A DNA stretch of 64,000 nt from Celoporthe dispersa. Taxonomy: Eukaryota > Ascomycota > Sordariomycetes > Diaporthales > Cryphonectriaceae. The DNA is taken from NCBI GenBank assembly GCA_016584495.1, contig WAID01000009.1, positions 310,001 through 374,000 of the forward strand, written 5' to 3'. The notes below the pieces were generated by a model that worked only from the letters and a program-made list of their open reading frames with translations, searched no databases and had not been told where the DNA came from. This document shows, in pieces, positions 1 to 11,674 of this stretch. Made by a program: the position numbers and the translations under genes. Position 1 is the first letter of the stretch. Each line of letters starts with the position of its first letter.

Positions 1-552
1 ATTGCGATCGACCAGTGGGGAAACATGGCTGCCGGCTCGTCTTCGGGCGGGATCGGTATGAAGCACAGGGGCCGCACCGGTCCAGCTGCCCTGGTTGGCA
101 TCGGCACCGCCGTGGTCCCTTTCAACGAGAATGACCCAGAGTTCAAGACGGTTGCGGCCGTGACGAGTGGCACGGGTGAGCACATGGCTACTACCATGGC
201 CGCCGCAAAGTGCGCCGAGCGACTGTACCAGGGCACGATGAAGGGTCCCACCGGCCACGACGTCGAGGAGGACGACACTGCTGTTATCATGCAGAGCTTC
301 GTGGAGAACGACTTCATGAGCCACCCGGGCGTTCGCAACCAGTCCAGTGCTAGAGCCATTGGCGTCATGGCCGTCGAGGTGAACGAGAAGGGCGTGTACC
401 TACACTGGGCCCACAACACCGACTCGTTCGCCCTGGCCAGCTTCAACCTCAAGGACAAGGTGCCTCATACTTGTATGTCGCGTCTGCCCGAGGGTTCAAG
501 TGTCAACGTTGGTGCGCGCAAGCTGAGTAACGGTGATCAAATCTTTGACTAG
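1..552 (+). CDS. Taspase-like threonine aspartase (N-terminal nucleophile hydrolase), 3' part only
   Basis: The frame is open from base 1 and ends at TAG 550-552, so the gene is cut by the window edge. The residues resemble the beta subunit of the asparaginase/taspase-1 Ntn-hydrolase family: GNMAAGSSSGGI, GRTGPAALVGIGTAV, a GTGEH motif, and a C-terminal SRLPEGSSV stretch that recalls taspase 1 more than plain asparaginases. In this family a precursor cleaves itself and the freed threonine starts the beta subunit. By family alignment that threonine should lie a few codons before the window. The likely role is proteolysis after aspartate or hydrolysis of asparagine/isoaspartyl bonds; the choice is inference. 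A short ATG at base 25 is internal and not the real start. Confidence 0.75.
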   Translation: MAIDQWGNMAAGSSSGGIGMKHRGRTGPAALVGIGTAVVPFNENDPEFKTVAAVTSGTGEHMATTMAAAKCAERLYQGTMKGPTGHDVEEDDTAVIMQSFVENDFMSHPGVRNQSSARAIGVMAVEVNEKGVYLHWAHNTDSFALASFNLKDKVPHTCMSRLPEGSSVNVGARKLSNGDQIFD

Positions 553-2149
553 CCACTTGGCTCGTCTTTTGGCTTGTTTGCACCCAGATCGTCATCCTTG
601 GATAATGGTCTCGTCTTGGGCTCATGCATTCCTGCTTTACAATGCACGGCGTGGGATCAATTGGCAACACTCGCCATACCCTTTTTGACTCATCAAGCAT
701 TCCGAGATCAGCGACCCAGCTTGGATGGTTGTTAAAACCGCATTATGGACCGCGGCTCTTGGGCCTACGACATAACTTAGACGGCTACTACATCGTAGCA
801 AACACCCACGGCCTTGATCATCTCGAATCGATCCACTTCCTGGTGTTCCTAATGGCACTCCTACTCATCTTTCGATCGCACGGACGGCGTTCTGATTTGA
901 TTGATACCCTACAGCTATCTGCGAACACCTTCTAGTTAGCCTCCCGGTGGTTCTGGACGAGAGATCGATCGTCTCAGCTACAACAACGTTTTGGCTGTTG
1001 CCGGCAACCAAGATTTTGCGGAAGGGAAGTCTCTACTGCAGGGTGGCCTCATTCATACCTGACTTTTCCTTCAGACTTTACGATACAGCACCTTCAATGG
1101 CTTACTTCTCCAGCTTTGCAACATGGCTCTTTTCACGGACCTTACAGCTCAGTTCCATTGCCATACAATGGTTGACTGACATCCTTTCGTTATCGGAAGG
1201 ATGGACGGCATTCTCTCACCAGGGACAGCGAACCATCATTGGAAAGGACGACAGAACTGGAGTCTGGAATACATGGGTGTACTGATGGAGAGAATGACCA
1301 CCACATCTTGGGGAGCCCTGCAGATCAGCACTATGCTTGCAGACGGCGTTGCTCTTGTTGGTGGCGGCATTTCTGAACCAGGCTGGCGAAGGCTTCTTTT
1401 CACCTTTTCACAAAACGACATTATCGCATGGTTTGGCGGCTTTTCTCTCGCTTACCCTGACGGTATAGCATAGATCGTACTGATAGGTAGCATAATCACG
1501 GTTTATTTTTTTGAATTCTGGCTGCCCTGCCCAGGCAGGTGTTGATTATTCTATGCGGCCTTGGTATTTGATTCCGAATTCTTCATGCTTACACTGAAAG
1601 CTGGCGCTTCCGCGGCCGACCAGTTCCCTATTCTCGTGGGCCCAAGGGCCACTTCTCTGACGACGCACCTATGCTTCTCTAGTGGGATACGCCATACACC
1701 CTATAAGTCTCGTGTCATCTCCCTGCGCAAGCTGACGCTGCTTGGAAAAGATCGCAGCCTCGATCCTTTCCCGTCTATGATGGCCCAGATATCATAATCG
1801 TCGAGATGATCGGGGTTCCGTAAAGATTCACGCTTGTATGCCTTCCTCAATGGACCTGTGAATCTAGTCTAGCTGTCTTTCCCCACAGACTCAAACGTGA
1901 TTTACAGGACAGTCAAAAAGACTCTGCCCAAGGAAGACCAAACTATGGGTGTCAATAGCGCGTGGTTTCATATGAAAGCCTTGCCGCGCGATATGGGCAG
2001 ACAGCGTCCCATACTAGTGAAGGAAGACGCGTGCCTCATCTAGCATCCACTTGGCTTATGCAGAAATATGTCAATATGCCGATACTGTTCGAATCAGCGT
2101 TCCTCTTTTCTCGAGGGCTCTTCCTCCTATACCTATTGCCCGCCTAACC
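553..2149. other. Intergenic region, 1.6 kb, no gene supported
   Basis: Several ORFs of 60-112 codons occur on both strands, but none has a recognisable family, a convincing start context or matching splice signals. The stretch probably holds the 3' ends of the taspase-like gene (left) and TFB4 (right), which converge here. I see no repeat or transposon. Confidence 0.5.
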
Positions 2150-3402
2150 TCAACCCGGTCTTGGTGTCGCGGTCATGCTGCCTGGCTGCTCGCTTGCGGC
2201 GACCGGTTCGCCGTTGAGACCCAGCTTTCGCTTCTTCTTCTTCTTCTGCCTGGGCACCACCGCTGGCTTTGCGCCATACCTGCCCAGGGCAAGTTTGTTC
2301 CCGCACGTGTAGCACTCGGCATCCTCGGGCACCTCGCAGAAGATCGACAAGCAGATGCTACACACAAAGCCCGTGTCGATGACCTTCCTGTGGCAGAAGC
2401 AGGCCGCACGGAAGTCCACGCTCGTGGTGGACGGGCTGACCAGCTGCTCCAGCCCGTGGCGCCATCGACCGCTGCGCGCGTGCCAGCCTGTCCTGCACCG
2501 GTGGTGGTGGTGGTCACGGTCTGGCGGGAGTCGATGGCGGAGGCGAAGCCGAACATGAGGTAGGTGAGGAGCCCCTGGGGGCTGGTGGCCTCGAGGAAGG
2601 TGCCGCGTGTGATGTAGCTTGCCTGCTGCAGGAAGGTCGGCGCCCCGTGGAGGGACAGTATGTCGATGGGGATGCCGGCGTGGGAGGCAGCGAAAACGGC
2701 GTTCATGGTGGGTATGTATTGGGACGCTGAGGAGTCGGAGACAGACAGGACGAGGATGCGGGCGTGCAGGCCGCGCAGGGAGCCGCTGAGGGAGGAGAGA
2801 GCTCCTGGGTTGGCGGAGGCGGAGGCACCGTTGTTCTTGGCCGACCCAGCGGCTGCCTGTGCGCCATCTGCGGCGGTGAGCTGGAGCGAGGTCTTGTTGG
2901 CGTGGTGGAGGGCGAGGGTCAGGGCGCCGGAGATCTGGGTCGTGGTTGTGGCGAGGTCGGCCTCGGTGGTCGAGGTCATGAGGTCGCGGAGGGATGTGAG
3001 GATGGAGGACTCGATCTGTGCGAACTGGGCATACTTGTTGGCCGAGGCCTTTCGCTTCGAGAAGGGCACCATCTTTGGTAGATTGGAGGTAAAGGCTGGG
3101 TCGACATCAGCCATCTCGACGTCGTCACCGTTCTCCTGCGGCGGAGGGGCCCTCGGCGGGGTTGGCCACAGCCATACTGCGCGGTTGGTGTGTGACGCGA
3201 TGATGGCGACCTGGCTGGAGCTGCTGTAGGCCAGCTGTGAGTTCACAAAGAGAAGGATGTTGGCCAGGGCCTTGGAGATGGGGAGGACACTGTTGATGGC
3301 AGCCCAAGCCCGAGGGTTCGTGTCGACAATGATGGCAGTGAGGGAGGGGGTCTCTTCTGTGGCGTAGATCTCATAGTGGGTGGTAGCATCGACAGCATCC
3401 AT
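2150..3402 (-). CDS. TFB4: TFIIH core subunit Tfb4 (p34)
   Basis: Two exons, 3402-2518 and 2443-2150, give about 392 residues, normal for Tfb4/GTF2H3. This is a core TFIIH subunit needed for RNA polymerase II transcription and nucleotide excision repair. The N-terminal part (from TPSLTAIIVDTNPRAW) is a vWA-like fold. The C-terminal part has the zinc-binding cluster CFCHRKV..CSICLSIFC..CYTCGNKL, then AKPAVVP and a lysine-rich tail. The ATG at 3402 has a strong context (GCCACCATGG). The 74-nt intron 2517-2444 starts with a weak donor, GTGACC. It is chosen because it restores phase and gives SRQT-LVSP-VDFRAACFCH as in relatives. Without it the zinc domain is in another frame. It diverges from the UCS chaperone gene. 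Confidence 0.88.
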
Positions 3403-3449
3403 GGTGGCTGCCTGCCCTGTGACACTGTCACTCAGGGGGGAGAGGGCTC

Positions 3450-3450
<1 letters not shown>

Positions 3451-3480
<30 letters not shown>
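3451..3480. repeat. (TG)10(AG)5 compound microsatellite
   Basis: An uninterrupted TG run is followed directly by an AG run, about 50-80 bases upstream of the TFB4 start codon, so probably in its 5' UTR or promoter. Confidence 0.95.
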
Positions 3481-4241
3481 GCGGTGAGGGGCTTGGCCTC
3501 TGGAGAGGGTCGCGTCGGGTTGGGATGAGGCAGAAGGGTCTCGAAATGATGATGTACTATGAAAGGTACTTTGTTGTTCGAGGCCCAAGTCGTAAAGTTC
3601 GCCTGCCACAGCAGCCTCCTCGGATGGAACTCCGGGGCTAGGGCCCTCAACCCCCTGTAGCTGCAGCAAGCCCAGTGCGGTAGTCTCCACTACAGCGTTC
3701 CAGCGTGGGGCCACGCTGCAGCAGCTTGCCGGGGTGGCATTCTCTGCCTGGTGCCAGCACGCCAGGGGTCTTAGGCCTGTGTCTGGGTAGGGTGGCGTGG
3801 GCGGCAGAGCTCAGCTTGGACGGCTGCCCCGCGCTTAGCTCTTCCACCTCGCTGCCCCATCCAACTTTCTGCCCTGCACAAATGCAACCTCGATGAGCAT
3901 ATGATCGTCACCCCCAGGTCACCTGTTGACCTGATCTCGCCATCATCCCCAGCCAACTTGCCAGCAAACAGGCCAGTGTAACTCTTTGCTGTCACTTGGC
4001 TTGTTGTACAGATACTCTCTCCTGAAACAGAGGCCAAGAACCAGTTGCGCTTTGGCCTGGCCTGCCGCCCTTCAAATACATAAAGGTTACAAAGGGTTGC
4101 TGTTTGGCCTCGAGCCTCCCTGCCTTGCTCTCATTCCTCTTGTTGTGTTGAGATCGCCAGGATCTCTTTACAATACATCTACAGCGACGATAACCAAGAA
4201 AGAAAGAAGAAGAAAAAAAATAAGGGAAGAACCCCTCAGCC
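3481..4241. other. Divergent intergenic region between TFB4 and the UCS chaperone gene
   Basis: This region must carry promoters for both divergent genes. An A-rich leader (AAAGAAAGAAGAAGAAAAAAAATAAGG, split as AAAGAAAGAAG and following A run) lies just before the plus-strand ATG at 4242, typical of a fungal 5' UTR. No coding signal was seen. Confidence 0.5.
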
Positions 4242-6429
4242 ATGGAGACGGTAAACGAGCAGGCTCAGCAGGACCTGTCCAAGATGAGCAGGGAAGACCA
4301 GACCCTCCTCCTGTTCGCGAGGCTGATGGAGGGCGGCCAGGAGGACGACGAGACGGTCAGGGATCTAGGCCAGCTCACCAAGCTCCTAAACGAGGATCTG
4401 GAGGCCAGGAAGACCAGCGGGTCGATATGTGCCGTCATCGACGCCGACTGTCTCGACACCATCCTGTGTTACCTTGACATGAGAAACTCAGATGTCGTAC
4501 GGGGCCACGCCACTATGACCACCTCGGCATACCTCAACGCGGCTGGCGATGACGGCTCCCAGAAGATGCGCAACTTCTTCCAGGAGCGGGTCAAGCGGGG
4601 TACATATGACGACTACATCGTTGCCTTCTGCGTCGCCGCCACCATATTTCCCGTCGTCCCGGACCTGACATCGGAGCTCTTCCTCAGCGAGGGCTTCCTC
4701 CCTAGCCTGGGCCCGCTGATGCGCCGCAAGTGGAAGAGCAGGAAGGTCGAGACAGCCTGCCTGGAGATGCTCAACGCAGCCTGCATGAACGGCCCATGCC
4801 GGGAGGCTGTGCAGAAATACTGCATCGAGTGGCTGGAGGAGGTTGTCGACCAGGATCCCGAGGATGCCGTAAAATCCATGTACGCCCACAACACCGATGG
4901 CTCGCACGTCGAGGAGGGCTCCGTGTCCATGCGCCGGCATTCGGAGCAGGTTCAGCACCTTGCTGCCGTCATCTTGGCAAAACTCCGGGTTAGAGACCCC
5001 ATCAGCATGCGTCATCCTTCTGTTATTGGCGAGGAGTACCTGCCGGGGACGTCTGACTGACCCGTTGGGCATCCAGGCGATACAACCGCTCAACGCGCCG
5101 GGCGCCAAGGAGAACGAGAGGGTGCAGCAGGCGAGCACCACGATAGAAGAGCTGTCCAAGATGTTCACGACCATGTTGGTGAAGGACCCAGAGCACGCCC
5201 GGAACAATTCGATCGAGGGGCTGGCCTACGCCTCACTGCGGCCGAGCGTGAAGGAAGATCTAGCCAGGGATAAGGAATTCCTAGGGAGTCTCGTCAAGAC
5301 ACTAGAAGAGGCCCCGCCAAAATCACCACTCACGTACGGCGCCCTGAGCATCCTTGTCAATCTTACAAGGTTCAGACCAGTGCAGTCGGAGGAAGAGAAG
5401 AAGATGGAACAGCTAAAGGCATACGCGAATGCGGCGGGAAAGCTCGCCCCGGAGCCTCTTAACGATGATGAGCATGTCAGGGAGCGGTGCAAGGCGGTGT
5501 TCGAGGCGGGCGTCACTCCTGTCCTGGTGACCCACAGCAAGAACGGCTCCACGGCTTCGCTGTCCCTGATCATCACGATTATCAACTCTCTCTCCATGCT
5601 CCAGAGCATACGCGGCCAGCTGGCCCAACAAGGTGCCGTCCGCCTTCTTATAGCGGCATGGACCGCCCTCCCCTCCGCCGAAGCCCCAGCCAAACGTACC
5701 GCCGCGCAAGCACTCTCCCGCATCCTCATTTCCACCAACCCCGCCCACGTCTTTGGCGGCACAAGACCAATCCCACAGGCCGCCGCCATCCGCCCACTCT
5801 CATCCATCATCGCTCCAGACCCCAACGGCGACACCAGAGACCTCCTTCCTACCTTTGAAGCCCTTATGGCGCTCACCAACCTCGCCTCGACGGACGATGA
5901 GACTCGGCAGTCTATAGTTCGACAGGCCTGGCTAGACATCGAGGAACAGCTGCTCTCGTCGAACGCGATGGTGACCAAGGCGGCCGTCGAGCTGATCTGC
6001 AATCTCGTGCAGTGCGTGGAGGCCATGGCCATGTACGCGGACGGTTCGACAAAGGCCAAAGACAGGCTACATATCCTCCTGGCACTCGCAGACGCAGAAG
6101 ATGAGGGGACCAGGAGCGGCGCGGGCGGTGCGCTGGCCACGCTGACGGGGATCGAGGAGGTGGTGAACGCAATACTAGAACGCGAGCGAGGCATCAAGAA
6201 CATCCTGGGGCTGTGCGCCGACGGGAACAGCGAGGAGCTGAGGCACCGCGGCGCCTTTGTGCTCTACAACCTCGTCACGATAGAAGGGGACGTGGGCCGG
6301 CGGTCGAGAGAGAAGATCAGGGCCGAGGGGGGGATCGAGGTTCTCACGCAATGTGCAAAGGCTACAAGACGGCCAGAGGTGTTGGACCTGACGGTGCAGG
6401 CCCTGAAGGGGCTCTTGGAGGAGAACTAG
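4242..6429 (+). CDS. UCS-domain myosin co-chaperone (She4/CRO1/UNC-45 family)
   Basis: Two exons, 4242-4988 and 5077-6429, give 699 residues, close to the remembered size of Podospora CRO1. The 88-nt intron begins GTTAGA, has a CTGAC branch site and ends CAG; both exons keep phase 0. UCS proteins fold the myosin motor domain and cooperate with Hsp70/Hsp90. In fungi they act in endocytosis, septation and the syncytial/cellular transition. The protein is mostly alpha-helical armadillo-like repeats, with a central LARDKEFLGSLVKTLEE segment and repeated ALTNLAS-, ALATLTG- and FVLYNLV-type helices toward the C-terminus. No N-terminal TPR block is obvious, as in other fungal members. It is divergent from TFB4. 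I am sure of the family and less sure of the ortholog name. Confidence 0.88.
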
Positions 6430-6695
6430 ATATTTGGCTGGCTTGTTATGCGATGTGCATGGCTTCTGGGATCTCACAGCTCACTGGGGGGCTTTCACTT
6501 CACTTGAAAGGGTCTAATCAGATTGCATGCTCTACTAGGAAATGTGGCTGCACAAACTAGCATCTCTCTCTATATATCGCTTGAACATCTCGCTGTGAGT
6601 CCTGACGCCGTATCTGTCTAGAATCTGGTCCCGTATATTCAAACCAACAACAAGTTTCCCTTTGATCTTGGGGGTATCATCATCCATCTGTTGTT
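6430..6695. other. Short convergent spacer
   Basis: This separates the 3' ends of the UCS chaperone gene (plus) and the gamma-glutamyltransferase gene (minus). It probably contains both transcription ends. No ORF worth calling. Confidence 0.5.
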
Positions 6696-8794
6696 TTATG
6701 TCGAAAAACCACCCGAGTTCCTCTGTCTCGGCTCGCCTACAGCCGCAAAACCTCCATCCCACAGCCTCTGGATTCCCTGGACGGCACTGACGCCCAGCCT
6801 CACCCACACGGGCTTGTGCCCCTTCTCGACCATCGCCGCGACGGTGCTGTTATCAAAGGTATACTCAAAGTGCACCTCGTTCGGGATCAGCTGGTCGTGC
6901 AGCCTTGGCGCCGCCACCGCCTCGCTCATGTTCATGCCGTGCTCGAGGATGTGCCAGGCTGTCTGGGTCGTGGCGCTGATGATGCGGCTCCCGCCCGCGG
7001 CGCCGGTGATGAAGAAGACGGTCCCGTTGGGGTGCTCGGCAATGATAGGCGTGATGGAGCTCATGGGCCTCTTCCCGGGGCGGATGTAGTTGGCCGGGGA
7101 GGGGGCGAAGCCAAAGCTGTTCCGGACCCCCGGGATGCTGAAGTCGTCCATCTCGTCGTTGAGGATGATGCCGCTGTTCGGGGTCATGATCTGCGCGCCG
7201 AAGAGGAGGTTGATGGTCGTCGTGGAGGAGATGGCCATGCCGGTGCTGTCGGCTGTGACGATGTGCGAGGTGCCGTGGGTCTCGGCCGCGATGAGCTGGC
7301 GGGGGTCGTACTCGCGCACGGGCAGCGTGGTGCTGTCGTCGATCTTGTGGCGCGTCTCGTTGGCCTTGTGGGCGGTCAGGAGGGACGCCTCGAACTGCTC
7401 GATGTCGGAGACGTAGGCAGGGTCGCCCAGCTCGAGGCGGGCGCCGTAGGCGAAGCGCATGGCCTCGATGAAGCGGTGGGTGGTGAGGTTGGTGTCGGCC
7501 AGGTCTGAGGCCGGGTACTGTTCCATGGTCTTGAGCATGTTGAGCATGACGGAGCCGCTGCTCGGGGCGCCGGTGGAGTACAGCTTGAAGCCGCGGAAGT
7601 CGATGCTGATGGGCTGTTTTCCGTAGGCACGGTAGGACTTCATGTCGTCCATTGTGAGGGTGCCGTTGGTCTCTTGTACGAGCTTGACCATGTCTCTGGC
7701 TGGACGGTGTCAGGAATGAGTGTCAGAAGGGTCTGGATAGGAACATACCAAATTCACCAGAGTAGAATATCTCTGCGCCGTGTTTTCCGATTTTCTCTAG
7801 GGTACTACAACTTCATGTGAGCCGTCTGTTCAGGTCTGCCACGAGGAGCTCGTACTTACTCGGCATATCTCCTCCTTGTGATGACATCCCCAAGCTGGAC
7901 CAGGCGTCCGTTGGGCGCGAAGTCTTCGGCCCAGATGGGATCCTCCAGTAGAAAGTTTCCTCGAATGCCTTTCGTCGAGAAATCCATATATCTAACCAAG
8001 TCCTCCGTGACTTCAAATCACAACAAAAGGCTTCATATTAGTCTCGAGTCTTCCAAGTATAGCGGGCGCTATAGGAATGACAACCAACGCACCATTAAAA
8101 CCATTACGTGCGACATATACTGCTGGATTTACAACTGCTCGCCAGGGTAACAGCTAAGTGACGTTGCGCGATTAGCAAGGCCACAAACATTGCACTCCTC
8201 TGGAGAAGGTAGGGATGACTTACGCCATGTTTCTGATGCAGATATTCGAGCCCCTTCAGGTCACCTGGGACCGATACCGCCAGCCCGCCAGTCACGGCAC
8301 CCTGTAGGTTGCCCTCGTACATGTCCTCAAATGCCGCAGCGGGTGCCGCTTCTCGGTAGTCTATGGTCTCATAGTTCCCCTCCGAGTCGCGGACGAGCGC
8401 AAAGCCCCCTCCTCCTATCCCGGAGTGGTACATGCCGATGACTCCTACACATAATTGCGCTCCGACATGGGCATCCGCAGCGTTTCCCTAGGGTCTTCAC
8501 TCTGAGTCTTTGTTCTCCAACTTCTTGACGATGCGGCCCAGTGAGAACTCACGCCTTGTTTCAACAAATCTATGCCTATCTGTGAGCATATCGTACTCTC
8601 ACTGGCCACTGCGCCATGGACGCTTGACAGCGGTGCGTGGAAGGGAATGTCCAGTGCTGGCAGAGCTGATGCTCTTGCTGCAAGCTGCAAAGCCACCAGA
8701 GCGAGCAAGTCACGAGACAGTGTTTCTGTGATGGGTTGTCAGCGACATGTTATTCTTTTTGTTTGGTATCAAGCAGGAGGAAGGTCTCACTCAT
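6696..8794 (-). CDS. Gamma-glutamyltransferase, secreted or vacuolar, seven exons
   Basis: Exons 8794-8791, 8725-8553, 8487-8224, 8153-8093, 8010-7860, 7804-7749 and 7699-6696 sum to 1713 nt (570 residues), and every junction is in phase. The enzyme transfers the gamma-glutamyl group of glutathione. It is made as a precursor that cleaves itself. SVHGAVASES, MYHSGIGGGGF, LPW.AVVNPA, NGFNVTEDLVRYM and ITRRRYADTLE are family landmarks. The nucleophile should be the threonine of HGTSH, about residue 380. The first coding exon is only 4 nt (ATG A); joined to exon 2 it yields a signal peptide, MKTLSRDLLALVALQLAARA. Several N-glycosylation sequons suit an exported protein. It diverges from TRM2. Confidence 0.9.
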
Positions 8795-9389
8795 TTTCCA
8801 CGATTTCTAAGCGGTCAAAACCTGGAAGCACCGACTGAAGCAACGCAGAGACGTGCCTTATACTATAGAACGAAGAGAAACAACATAGACATATAGGTCT
8901 AGTATCCCAATAATTGTGGATTATACATGCAAGAACAAACGCACAAGAGGAGAAAATGAGGGAATGAATGTTGCAATATATTCGAATCAAAAAGAAAAGA
9001 AAGAATATGGCGAGCGAACAGTGCCGGATGACCAAAAGACCGGCACGGGACTCCCCTTCAAATGTACGGTAGGTGCGGACCATAGTAATCGGTTATTAAT
9101 AAGCAATCCCGAGCGATAAGACATGCAGGCAGGCAGGGGTCCAGCCAGCAGCCAAAGAAAGGCAGTGACAAGACAGACTAACCGGGTTGGGTATTTATCC
9201 TGGTACAGCCCATTTTGGGCCAATGAGCTCCAGCGCAAAAATAATATGCTAGAATTTCCTTCACTCACGCTCACCACCTCATCACCCTCCATCTCCATCG
9301 TCTCGAGCACTTTCAGCGGCAGGCCTTTGAAACTCGGACTGGACAATAATTTTTCATCATTTCCTTTTTGCCGACTGTGAAATGTCCTT
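8795..9389. other. Divergent intergenic region between GGT and TRM2
   Basis: About 600 bases that should carry both promoters. It is A-rich near 8880-9010 and has no supported gene. Confidence 0.5.
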
Positions 9390-11254
9390 ATGAGGCCCAG
9401 TCTCTCGAGATCTATCAGTAGACTCTTCGCAGCGCCGCCACCAAAATTAATCCTCAGCTCGTCCGCACTCACCAACCCACGACGCTTCAAGATGGCAGAG
9501 ACGGCCACACAACCTGCCGTGGAGGCAGCAGCACCAAAACCCACAGACCTGGACAGGACGGTGAATGGGAAGAGACCTTTTAGCAACAGCTTTAGCGGAG
9601 GAAAAGGCGGCCACCAGAAGAAGATGAAAAAGGCCAAGGCAAAGCCAGTCAAGGAGGGCTCATCAGAAGAGGTTCTCATGGCGGACATCCGTGCCATGCT
9701 GGAGGCACAGAAGCTGGAGGACACCAACAGTACGGAAGGGGAGGACGAGAAGGAAAAGGAGGAGCAGGAAGACCTCCCCGAGCCGGGCTCAGAGATCGAG
9801 GTCCAGGTCGAGACCCTCTCCTCCACAGGCGATGGCCTCGCCCGCCAGCCAGGCCGCAGACAGATCTACGTCGTCCCCTACTCCATACCAGGCGACCTCA
9901 TCAGGGTCAAGGTCTACCGCCACCTGACACACCAGGACCACTCGATCGGCGACTTCCTCTCCGTCGTGAGGCCCTCGCCCCTGCGTGACGACACCAGGGT
10001 GAGCTGCCAGTACTTCGGGAGGTGCTCCGGCTGCCAGTTCCAGATGATGGCCTACGCGGACCAGCTCGCCCACAAGCGCACCATCGTCGAGCGCGCCTTC
10101 AGGAACTTCTCCCAGCTGCCGCCAGAGCTCGTCCCCGCCGTCGGCGAGACCATGGGCAGCCCGCTGCAGTACGGCTACCGCACCAAGCTGACGCCGCACT
10201 TTGACGGCCCGCCTGGAGCTAATAATGGACGGCGCGGCAAGAAGCGCGAGAGGAAGTTCTTCACGGAGGTGCCCGACATAGGGTTCATGCTGAAGAGCTC
10301 GCGCCGGACCATCGATATCGAGGACTGCCCCATCGGCACCGACGCGGTGCGGAAGGGGATGGCGAGGGAGAGGGCCAGGATGAAGGAGGAGTACGCCAGG
10401 TACGAGCGTGGGGCCACCATCCTCCTGCGGGAGAGCACGAGACGGACACCAAAAAGACGACGAGAAGGACCCGGTGCCCGACCCCATTCCCGCCGACGTG
10501 GTGGTCGTCGAGGGAGACGGCTTCACGGACGTCAAGACCTGCATCACAGACAACAACGCCACGTCGACCGAGTACATTGACGACTTCATCTTCACCAACC
10601 CGGCCGGCTCTTTCTTCCAGAATAACAACTCCATCCTGCCCTCTTTTACAGACTACATCCGCCAGCACATCCTGCCCCCGCCCGCCCCCGAGGGCCACCC
10701 GCAGCAGAAGCCCATCCGCTACCTCATCGACGCCTACTCCGGCTCAGGCCTCTTCACCATCACCCTCTCCTCGCTCTTCACCGGCGGCAGCATCGGCATC
10801 GACATAGCCGGCAAATCCATCGACTTTGCCCGTGTCAACGCCACCCTCAACAACCTCCCCGAGGCCCAGTGCCGTTTTATCGCCGCCGACGCGCCAGAGC
10901 TGTTCAAGTCTGTCAGCGCCTTCGACCCGGACGAGACCGTCGTCGTGCTCGACCCGCCGCGCAAGGGGTGCGATGCCAGCTTCCTGCGCCAGCTGCTCGG
11001 GTTTGCGCCCAGGAGGGTCGTCTATGTCAGCTGTAATGTGCACACGCAGGCTAGGGATGTGGGTGTCCTGGTCCGAGGGGAGGTGGAGGGCGTGCCAGGC
11101 GCGGCGGCAGGGGAGAAGGAGGCCGAAGGGGCGGAAGAGAAGAAAAAAGGCCAAGACGAGGTACGAGATTGAGAGCTTGAGGGGTTTCGACTTCTTCCCG
11201 CAGACGGGACACGTGGAGGGTGTTGCGGTCCTGAACAGGGTAGTAGAAGCTTAG
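9390..11254 (+). CDS. TRM2: tRNA (uracil-5-)-methyltransferase Trm2 (TrmA/RumA family), two apparent +1 frameshifts
   Basis: The enzyme makes m5U54 in the T loop of tRNA using S-adenosylmethionine. Visible motifs are YFGRCSGCQFQMMAYADQLA..K (conserved binding motif), DAYSGSGLFTITL (SAM motif I), DPPRKGCD (motif IV), VSCN with the likely catalytic cysteine, and the end SLRGFDFFPQTGHVEGVAVL. The reading frame changes by one base at about 10431-10441 (after RGATILLRES) and again at the A6 run 11143-11148. Both changes fall in variable linkers, so assembly errors are likelier than loss of function. There are two candidate starts. ATG 9390 (weak context) adds a basic, Ser-rich segment, MRPSLSRSISRLFAAPPP, like a mitochondrial presequence. 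ATG 9492 (AAGATGG, strong) gives a cytosolic/nuclear form. Confidence 0.87.
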
Positions 11255-11674
11255 AGAAGCCCGACCATCACATCTGTCCTGTCGGACGACGGAGATTGAA
11301 AATAATACAAGAATGCAACTGGGCCAAGCCTAGGCTGAATAGTGTGTATATCCACTGCCATATGCGAAGAAAAAAACAAACCTCCCCCAAAAACACCCAT
11401 TTTTATACAATTCTACCCCCCCGCCTAAAGAAAATGCGCCGCTGCCATGATGGGTTGTGATATTGCCGCCGAATAGTCGCGGGGAGATGAATCAGGAAAG
11501 AAAAAAAAATAAAGAAAAGAAAGAAAATGGGGTATCTGAGTGTTCAGTGCAAGTCTATGATTTGGGTCTCTTTTCGCCTTCTTCCTTGGTCCGACGCAGG
11601 ACGCAAGACGCAAGAGCTATAGTCATTACGCTTCTTGCTCCGGCCGTTTCGCCCCAGCCTCCCCCGGTCCTTGC
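11255..11674. other. Convergent 3' region of TRM2 and ALG11
   Basis: AT-richer spacer with A-rich and C-rich runs (11370-11420, 11495-11530). It probably holds both transcript ends. No gene seen. Confidence 0.45.

Noticed and set aside
9390..11254. Programmed +1 frameshifting in TRM2
   Set aside because: The two shift sites lack a shared slippery codon or stop context, lie in variable linkers, and similar shifts occur in unrelated genes of the window, so sequence error is simpler.
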